Below are positions 9,901-16,278 of a DNA stretch of 16,278 nt, one piece after another (positions within the stretch are counted from its first letter, which is position 1; every line of letters starts with the position of its first letter). This DNA comes from Obelidium mucronatum (lineage: Eukaryota; Chytridiomycota; Chytridiomycetes; Chytridiales; Chytriomycetaceae). A program made the translations under genes and the position numbers. The stretch spans positions 1-16,278 of the forward strand of contig JAIVFH010000522.1 in assembly GCA_025765595.1 (NCBI GenBank), in the 5' to 3' direction. Under the pieces are notes generated by a model, which worked only from the letters and a program-made list of their open reading frames with translations, made no database searches and had not been told where the DNA came from.

Positions 9901-10842
9901 CACAGGTGTGTTTTGTTGGTTGTGGCATAACAGTTGATTTGAACTGCTTATTGATTTAGGATGACATTTTATGGAATGATTTAACAGTCTATGAGCATCT
10001 ACTCTTTTACAGTCGACTGAAAGGAATGAAAGCAAACCAGAAAGAAGCAATAATTACACTCATGCACAATATGAGATTGAACCACTTGGCTACTAGGACT
10101 GCCAGGTATCTTTCAGGGGGTGAGAAACGGAGGCTGTCAATAGCAATGGCAATGGCTGGAAATCCCAAGCTTATATTCCTGGATGAACCAACAGTTAATT
10201 TTTATACATCTATTATTCTGAGTTTTAAGTTAAAGCTTGGCATAGACTGGCTTGGATCCAGAAGTGCGGCGTCAGATTTGGGGAATTATTAAAGAAGCAA
10301 GGAAAGGGAGAACAATAATTTTGGTGAGTTGTACTGTACACGCAACAGTGAAATGTTTTCTTTGACTATTTTGCTCTTTTGCGTATCCCAGACCACTCAC
10401 GCAATGGAAGAAGCAGATGTCTGTTGCAACAGAATAGGAATCATGCTGCAAGGAAATTTGAAATGCATAGGACCACATACAAAACTGAAGCAAATTTATG
10501 GAAATGGATTCAGATTAAGCTTTTCAGTATTGAATGGATTCTCTACGGAACAGGCAACAAATTTTGTGGAGGCTGCTCTTCCTGATGATTGGGTTCTTGT
10601 TGAATCCATCAATTCGCATCACATTTATGAGTTCTCTCCCAAAAAGGGAGATGTGTTTCGCATCATGACTGTTTTGGAAGAGTCCGCTGCCCACTTTGGG
10701 ATCATTGACTGGTATGTTTTTGTGTTTCCATGTTTTCATTACAGTCTCTCAGTTTGCATAAATTCAAAACAGGGATATAAGTCAAACAACCCTTGAGAAC
10801 ATATTTTTAAAGCTTGTTTCAAATGATGCAGTTCAAAGTTAA
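6959..10842 (+). CDS. Half-size ABC transporter, ABCA subfamily
   Basis: ABCA transporters are ATP-driven, usually moving lipids or amphipathic substrates. Fifteen exons: 6959-6997, 7059-7206, 7256-7899, 7960-8472, 8537-8575, 8610-8684, 8742-8789, 8844-8949, 9008-9149, 9220-9711, 9767-9905, 9960-10193, 10246-10323, 10392-10711, 10773-10842. Sum 3087 nt, 1028 aa, no frame break. Layout: a first helix in exon 2 (SLCPILMTLTCAMIG), a large ectodomain of about 300 residues, then the typical run of helices with LVWEKETKIVAMMKIVGL and LVWGLVQISMSFVIA, the YLETIIPSNLGVTYPWHW stretch before the ATPase, and one nucleotide-binding domain. ATPase motifs: Walker A GPNGAGKST split by an intron (about residues 749-757), Q-loop ICPQ (795), signature LSGGEKRR (846), Walker B LIFLDEPT (866-873), TGLDP D-loop, H-loop TTHAMEEAD (His about 902). 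The end DISQTTLENIFLKLV is the ABCA hallmark. All catalytic residues are present. One transmembrane half plus one ATPase implies it works as a dimer. The substrate cannot be told. The start is the ATG giving the standard short cytosolic leader; an upstream leader exon is possible. Confidence 0.93.
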
Positions 10843-10848
10843 AATAAA
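10843..10848 (+). terminator. Poly(A) signal AATAAA of the ABCA gene
   Basis: AATAAA directly follows the TAA at 10840-10842. The rest of the 177-bp gap to the tRNA gene shows only a short reading frame (10857-11045) without recognisable coding character. Confidence 0.5.
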
Positions 10849-10996
10849 GTGAATACATGGTGTTGCCTGAGGAATTTCATTCACTGAATGTATGGATGAG
10901 GATCCTGGAACGTATATGCCAATCAAAGCGACATGACCCAACGTTCCCACCCAAAACCTCAACACCACCAATGTTCCCCTTCCCTTTTCACCCGAG

Positions 10997-11000
10997 AAAA
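10997..11000 (-). terminator. RNA polymerase III T4 terminator of tRNA-Lys
   Basis: AAAA on the plus strand is TTTT on the tRNA strand, 19 bases past the last encoded acceptor-stem base. It is the first T run after the gene and fits a Pol III stop. Confidence 0.6.
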
Positions 11001-11019
11001 GCTTTCCAGGTAAGGGTAA

Positions 11020-11092
11020 GCCTGATACGGGGATCGAACCCGTGACCACCCGCTTAAAAGGCGGGTGCTCTAAACCACTGAGCTAATCGGGC
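11020..11092 (-). tRNA. tRNA-Lys (anticodon UUU), intronless
   Basis: Read on the minus strand the 73 bases fold as a full cloverleaf: acceptor GCCCGAT/ATCAGGC, D arm GCTC..GAGC, anticodon stem CCCGC/GCGGG with loop CTTTTAA (anticodon TTT), variable loop TGGTC, T arm ACGGG/CCCGT with TTCGATC loop. The internal promoters are good: A box TAGCTCAGTGG and B box GGTTCGATCCC (read across ACGGGTTCGATCCC). There is no intron and no encoded CCA, as expected for a eukaryotic nuclear gene. One acceptor pair, position 4 with 69, is C with A instead of a Watson-Crick pair. The gene lies 103 bp from the divergent chitin synthase start. Confidence 0.95.
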
Positions 11093-11195
11093 TTGCTATC
11101 GAAGTAAGGTTTAGCTGATTAGATTCTTCAAATTCGCAGCCACTGACAGCCGCACGAAAACGCCAAACAAACAAACAAAAAACGCGCTCGAGCAA

Positions 11196-14100
11196 ATGGA
11201 CGCCCGCCCCCGCCGCAGCGCACCCAGCTCGCCGCCGCACGCGTTTCCCGGCGCGCCGCCGCCGCCGCCGTCGCCGCTGTTTCTCGGCGCCGCGCACTCG
11301 GCGGCGCACTCGCCGTCGCCGTCGCCGCGCGCGCGCTCGCGCAGTCCGCACAACAACAACACGCTGCTCGCGATTCCGCCGACGCAGAACGCGTACAGCT
11401 TGAGCACTCAAAATATGCCCTGTCTGCCAAAGATGAGTCATCCGGCGGGACAAGCCCTGTACATGCCGCAGTACATGCCGAGTGTGCAGCAGCAGTATGG
11501 CGGGTACCAGCAGCCACAACAACAGTATCAACAACAGCAACTATATCAACAACAATATCAACAACAATATCAACAACAATATCAACAACAACAACTTCAG
11601 CAGCAGCAGATGTACTATGCATCACCGCCACCTCCACTTCATTCTCCCCCAATACAGCCATACAAACCTCAACCAACATTCATGTCAAACTTTTTCGAAT
11701 CGCTGACCCCCTTCATCCAATCCACTGCAGCCGCTGCCGCCGCCGCCGAATTCAGACACAAGACCATCAAAACTGTGGAATTAACAGCTTTGGGGAATTT
11801 CGTGATTGATATTCCGGTTCCTGAAAAAGTTCTTGCGTATGGTAGAGGGACGCGTTCTTCTGGGCATTGCACAAATTCAGGTGTGCCGGCGCGAGCGTGG
11901 GGAAGCAATGACACGGTTATTGCGGGCTCAAGTGACCTAGACGATAAATATGACGCTGATCCTGTGGACGCCAGTGGCAGTGGCGGTGGGGGATGTGATT
12001 GGGTTCCTTCAAGGAGCGGCTGCCGCGTTTTTCGGGATTCCTGGAAATGTTTCGGCTGCAAATAATGGATTTGGTAATGATCCTGAAGATCCAATTTCAG
12101 TAGTGAAGGAGAGCAATCGGTCTGTGAGAAATCTTGCCACTCCTTCGATTGTAGATGATGAAAGAGAGTTTACGCATTTAAGATGTAAGTATATTCCCTT
12201 TTTTTATTTTACTGCTTCTCCTCTTTATTAATCTGCGCCACCTCGCCGTTCCTAGATACGGCAGCCACCTGTGATGCAAACGAATTTGTCGGAAAGGGAT
12301 ACCGTCTCCGTACACAAGAACTTGACAGAAAAACTGAACTCTTTATCGTCATAACAATGTACAAGTTAAGTAACCCTCCCCCAAAGCATCAACAAGTTGC
12401 AGAGCATTAATTCAACCTCCCAACCAAACAGCGAAGACGAACACTTGTTTACGAAAACCTGGAAATCAGTCGTCCGAAACATTGCCTACCTCTGCTCAAA
12501 ACGCCGATCGTCCGTGTGGGGGCCGGACGGCTGGAAAAAGGTGGTTGTCTGCGTCGTGGCTGACGGACGCGAGAAAATCCATAAACGAACACTCACAGTC
12601 TTGGGGAATCATGGGCGCCTACCAGGACGGAATCGTTCAAGACAAGTGTGAATGGTGTACCGACGACAGCGCATATATTCGAGTATACCACGCAAGTCCT
12701 TGTCGAGCCGAATCACGAGCAATCCATCAAGGGTGCCAAAGACTTTCGTGTCAATGAAATGTTTGGTGGTGCGGGGTTACCCCCCGTACAAGTCATATTC
12801 TGTCCTCAAAGAGCGGAATGCGAAAAAAATCAACTCGCATCGTTGGTTCTTTAACGCGTTTGGAAGCTTGTTGAAACCGGAAGTCTGTGTTTTACTGGAT
12901 GTCGGGACGAAAGCCAACGGATAAAAGCATTTATCACTTGTGGAAAGCGTTTCCATCGGAATCCAAACGTTGGTGGAGCATGTGGCGAGATTTACGCTGA
13001 GCTCGGACTTGGGTGGGGCAAGTTGTGGAACCCACTTGTGGCGGCCCAGAATTTCGAATACAAGTTGAGTCTGTCTCTTGACTGAGAGCGAGCTGTTTTA
13101 CTTACCCTGTATACATATTTTTTAGAATATCAAATATTCTAGACAAACCATTTGAATCATGTTTCGGCTTCATCTCTGTCCTCCCAGGCGCCTTCTCCGC
13201 ATACAGATTCAAAGCCCTCCAAAACGACGACAAGGGAATCGGCCCCCTCGAAAAATACTTTATGGGCGAAACCTTACACGACGGAGGCGACATATCCAAA
13301 GCAAACATGTACCTTGCCGAAGACCGAATCCTCTGCTTTGAACTCGTGAGTAAACGTGGGCAAGCATGGGTTTTGAAATACGTGCGACGCGCGAAGGCGG
13401 AAACGGATGTTCCTGATACAGTGCCTGAATTCATTAGTCAGCGACGGAGGTGGTTGAATGGGTCGTTTTTCGCAGGTGTTCATGCGTTGGTGAATTGTCA
13501 TCAGATTGTGATTCGATCGGATCATGCGTTGGGGAAGAAATTCATGTTTATGGTTCAGTCCTTGTATAATCTTAGTGAATTTGATCTTTAATTGGTTTTC
13601 GTTGGGGAACATGTATCTTATATTTGGTGAGTTAATTTCTTGGATTGTATGTAAACTAGTGTTTTTTTTTCTTAATCAATTCTGCTCGAACAGTGTTTAT
13701 GGGAAATAGTGTTGTAAATAATGAAAGAATCAAGGCTGGATTCACCTTGGATCCTTTCCAAGGGTAAGATTGTTTTTAGGCTGTTTTTTTTTGTAGTTCA
13801 AAGTTATCTCATGAAACCATAATTCAAACTCCACCAGATACGGAATCCCGATATTCATGGCATTCAAGCAACTCTACCTATTTGCAATCATTCTCGTATT
13901 CCTCTCAAGCCTTGGAAACCGCCCACAAGGCTCAAAAGCCCTCTACACAGCCTGCTTCCTCCTCTTTGCCGTCATAATGGCCGCGCTCCTCTACATTACG
14001 GGATACAGCATCTACTACACGATCCCACGAACAACCGACGACTGGAACAGAATGTTTGATTCGGCTGTAGAAGCGCCCATCATCATCAACATGTTGGTTT

Positions 14101-14797
14101 CCTTGGTATGCACGTATGGAGTCTATTTTCTGTCGAGTTTCTTGTTTGCGGATCCGTGGCATATGGTTACGTCCATGGTTCAGTATTTGTTGATGATGCC
14201 GTCGTTTATTAATATTCTGATGGTTTATGCATGTAAGAGTTTCCTTCAAATGATTTATCTTGGGCGTTCTATATTGCAAAAAGTATTCTAATGAATCATG
14301 TCACAAAAAAAATATTTCACTTTACAGTTTGCAACATCCACGACGTTTCATGGGGAACCAAAGGAGACAACAACAAACCCGTCGACACGGCGCCGGTCCT
14401 GATTAATAAATCCAGCACCACTGGGAAAGCAATCTGCACGACGGATTTACCCACAAACCAATGCGATATCGACGCGCTCTATGAGAAACTGATTTCCGAT
14501 CTCTCAACGAAACCTGCCGCCCCGGAAAAAAGGGGATTGTTTGGATGGTTTAATTCCAAGAAACCGCCACCGAATCGAGAAGATTTCTTTAAACTCTTTA
14601 GGACGCGGGTTGTCTTGCTTTGGTTGAGTAGTAATGCTGTTTTGATTATGGTCATGACGACGGAAGATATCGCCAAATATTTGAATGTGTATCCGAATAG
14701 TCCAGATAATCCATATGTAGTTGTTATTTTGTATTCTGTTGCGGCCTTGTCGGTGTTGCGGTTTATTGGGTCGTGCATGTATCTGATTCTACCTTGA
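11196..14797 (+). CDS. Chitin synthase (division I, GT2), seven single-base frame breaks
   Basis: Adds GlcNAc from UDP-GlcNAc to growing chitin at the plasma membrane. Exons: 11196-12184, 12256-12364, 12432-13063, 13126-13626, 13694-13763, 13838-14232, 14328-14797. The N-terminus is Ala/Pro/Ser-rich, then Gln-rich, followed by the CHS N-terminal motif [18 protein letters not shown] and, after a long insert, [17 protein letters not shown]. The GT2 core shows [63 protein letters not shown] (catalytic EDR), [10 protein letters not shown] (QRRRW) and, late, [14 protein letters not shown], with about seven membrane helices in the C-terminal half. Frame changes by +1 are needed near 11988-11992, 12607, 12644, 12804, 12913, 12953 and 13574. 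Removing one base at each leaves 3159 nt, exactly 1053 codons (1052 aa), and all motifs continuous. Every catalytic residue is kept, so I read the breaks as probable sequence errors and keep the gene as CDS; a recent pseudogene is the alternative. Convergent with the GH30 gene. Confidence 0.92.
11486..11609 (+). repeat. CAA/CAG-rich poly-glutamine segment in chitin synthase exon 1
   Basis: Irregular CAA and CAG codons with interspersed TAT give a Gln/Tyr-rich region, including several repeats of tatcaacaacaa, ahead of a [13 protein letters not shown] stretch. It stays in the chitin synthase frame. Such segments are length-variable and usually disordered. Confidence 0.8.
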
Positions 14798-14823
14798 GAA
14801 ACTGCAATAGATTTCAATTATCC

Positions 14824-14829
14824 AATAAA
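14824..14829 (+). terminator. Poly(A) signal AATAAA of chitin synthase
   Basis: AATAAA lies 27 bases past the TGA at 14795-14797 in the 97-bp gap between the two convergent genes. Confidence 0.55.
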
Positions 14830-14837
14830 TAATAGCA

Positions 14838-14843
14838 TTTATT
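14838..14843 (-). terminator. Poly(A) signal AATAAA of the GH30 gene
   Basis: TTTATT on the plus strand is AATAAA on the minus strand, about 50 bases past the GH30 stop. Together with 14824-14829 it forms a compact back-to-back terminator, so the two convergent 3' UTRs probably overlap. Confidence 0.5.
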
Positions 14844-14894
14844 ATTAATATGCAAAAAAATTGATGCAAAAACTAAATACATAAAAGAAAGGTC

Positions 14895-16278
14895 TCAAAT
14901 CTCCACTGAATACACACTATTCTTACTCGCCAAAAAGACAATCTTCTTGTTATTAATGACGCTATTAAACTTTCCAAACAGGAACGATCCATCAGTGTTT
15001 GTATAAGTCAATGTAACGTTTTTGGGTAGCGATTTTGGAATCCCACTTAGATTCAAAGTCACTGTTCGCGACGTGCTATACGAAACCACAACAAACTTGT
15101 CTAAATAAATCGAGGCGTTAAAATCGATCATTGCAGAAGAATGATGAAAAATAATATATACAAACATTTTTTGGTTCTTGGAGTATACGCCAAAACAACA
15201 TTTGAATGCCCACTAGTTCAAAATCTCATCCCCTGGTCGAATAAACCGCGTAAACTGAGCAAAAACAAAGTATTTTGATGTAATGTCGGTAATCACAGCA
15301 CGAGCAGGGTCGGTCGGCGTAGATCCAAAGTTGCTAGCGTACAGCATTCCCCAGACTTGACGTTCGAGGACTTGCCAATATACCCACTGCCGACGCTTGC
15401 ATCACAGTTCATGTCGTTTAAAATCGCAGTGGCCATATTAATTCCTCTGTTGTCAGCATCTATTAAAAAGAGGAAAATAATTTTAAATCAGTAGTAGTTT
15501 TGGTGCTTGAAACTGACACTGCTCACCTCCATACTCAGACATCCACAATGGAATATTACCAACAGCCATATTAAGCTTCCCTACGGGCATTGTTATTGTT
15601 TTGGTACCCATGCACATTAAACTGCTCAACAATCGGCAACACAGCCATCCAAATTCGCATACGCCACATCAGCATTATTCTCCTCCGAGCCCGAAACTTT
15701 CACGTTCGTCAAAGTTGAATGCATTCAACTGAGTCCTCAAGTTTTTCATGAGTGTAACCTTGTCAGTCTTGTTGGGCACGTTGTCTCCTTCTTGCGTGAT
15801 TTCAGGGTAGTTCCACCACCCGCTTGATGGTTTCATTCAAGATGGATACAGAGGTTACGTTGATTTTCCAGTCCTTGATGGCGTGGTTCACGACTGTTGC
15901 AATGTATTGCGGGTACTGCGTAAACGCGTCTTCTGTGAGGTTACCACCAAGACTGCTTTTTTGCGTGGTCATCCACCACCTTGAAATGTTTCGATTTTAA
16001 GAAAAAGAAAGGGAAGAAGGACGAAGAAAGAAGAAAGAAAACTCATATTCCTCTTACATTGGCGCATTCGAAAAGAACTCCACAACATTCACCCACCTCT
16101 CGAAACGCGCTTTCAACATACTCCTCTGATTCGAATCCCGTGACCAATCCCAATTCACAGAATCATTTGAAATCCCATTCACCCAATACCCTTCGACCAA
16201 CTTGGACCACTCCAAACCCGCCGCCGTTGGCGAAACCCCACCGGTATAGTACTCCGTGACGCCCGGGAAATCCCCTGC
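14895..16278 (-). CDS. GH30-type glycoside hydrolase (endo-beta-1,6-galactanase-like), 5' partial, seven single-base frame breaks
   Basis: GH30 retaining hydrolases cleave beta-linked polysaccharides; the subfamily resembled here cuts beta-1,6-galactans, usually as a secreted enzyme. Exons: 16278-16058 (open at the window edge), 15979-15527, 15459-15166, 15100-14895; introns of 78, 67 and 65 nt. Motifs, in order: FSNAPMWWMT with GGNL, a Q/VVNHAIKDW..VTS segment, LNEP plus SGWWNYP (Glu as acid/base, codon about 15832-15834), ITQEGDN, SEENNADVAY, QFNVHGYQNNN, PLWMSEYG (nucleophile Glu, codon 15534-15536), NRGINMATAILNDM, WVYWQVLERQVWGM, FTRFIRPGDEI and a C-terminal beta-domain tail ending at the TGA 14895-14897. 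+1 breaks lie near 15831-15833, 15704-15709, 15645-15646, 15573-15574, 15403, 15387-15389 and 15217-15218. Removing one base at each gives 1167 nt, 389 codons. Both catalytic Glu are present. The N-terminus and any signal peptide lie beyond the window. Exact substrate is inferred. Confidence 0.82.

Noticed and set aside
10857..11045. Short plus-strand frame between the ABCA stop and the tRNA
   Set aside because: No family resemblance, runs into the tRNA gene, no splice partner.
11070..11679. Several minus-strand Arg/Ala/Val-rich frames
   Set aside because: Complement of the GC-rich and CAA-rich start of chitin synthase; low complexity and overlapping the tRNA region.
12397..12757. Two separate small genes predicted from the 84-aa and 91-aa frames
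   Set aside because: They are consecutive pieces of one chitin synthase exon (12432-13063) seen in different frames on either side of an inserted base.
11988..13574. Programmed +1 ribosomal frameshifting in chitin synthase
   Set aside because: Seven different sites with no shared slippery sequence or stop-codon context, and no precedent for so many shifts in one fungal gene; homopolymer insertion errors are simpler. Kept open only as an alternative.
14291..14797. Independent 168-aa gene
   Set aside because: It is the last chitin synthase exon; the acceptor at 14327 gives the canonical [14 protein letters not shown] motif across the junction.

Overview
The window looks like nuclear DNA of an early-diverging fungus, most likely a chytrid (inference). 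The gene density is high. Genes are broken by many very short GT..AG introns of about 30-95 nt, some with a fungal TACTAAC-type branch site (for example in the intron at 6470-6523). There is a division-I chitin synthase, and a half-size ABCA transporter of a kind usual in zoosporic fungi, slime moulds and plants but not in Dikarya. Stop usage fits the standard code.

Layout, left to right. 2-2564 (+): 5'-partial multi-exon membrane protein built as two similar modules (membrane helix, glycosylatable ectodomain, helix, cytosolic tail). 2618-2772: 37 perfect TTG units, then a 26-base T run. 2788-3328 (+): fragment resembling the C-terminal part of a DUF2235 alpha/beta hydrolase. 3428-4637 (-): serine/proline-rich protein of unknown function. 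42 bp away and divergent, 4680-5482 (+): EI24-family membrane protein. Its 3' end overlaps tail-to-tail the TUG/ASPSCR1-type ubiquitin-like protein at 5225-6669 (-). Both lack their usual conserved C-termini. 6959-10842 (+): ABCA-type transporter, 15 exons, about 1028 aa, all nucleotide-binding motifs present. 11020-11092 (-): tRNA-Lys(UUU). 11196-14797 (+): chitin synthase, 7 exons. 14895-16278 (-): 5'-partial GH30-type glycoside hydrolase (endo-beta-1,6-galactanase-like), convergent with the chitin synthase.

The main oddity is frame breakage. The chitin synthase and the GH30 gene each need seven single-base corrections to be read through. All are extra bases, and nearly all can be read as a one-base lengthening of a short homopolymer. 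After removing them both coding lengths are exact multiples of three and the family motifs run continuously. The 3087-nt transporter CDS between these regions and the EI24/TUG genes needs none. This favours uneven residual insertion errors in the assembly over two decayed genes, but only reads or cDNA can decide.

The genes do not form one pathway. Chitin synthase and GH30 both act on wall or external polysaccharides. EI24 and TUG families are linked to ER-membrane/autophagy and p97-dependent trafficking respectively. I found no CRISPR array, transposase, phage or bacterial-type operon, and no clear novel defence or mobile system.
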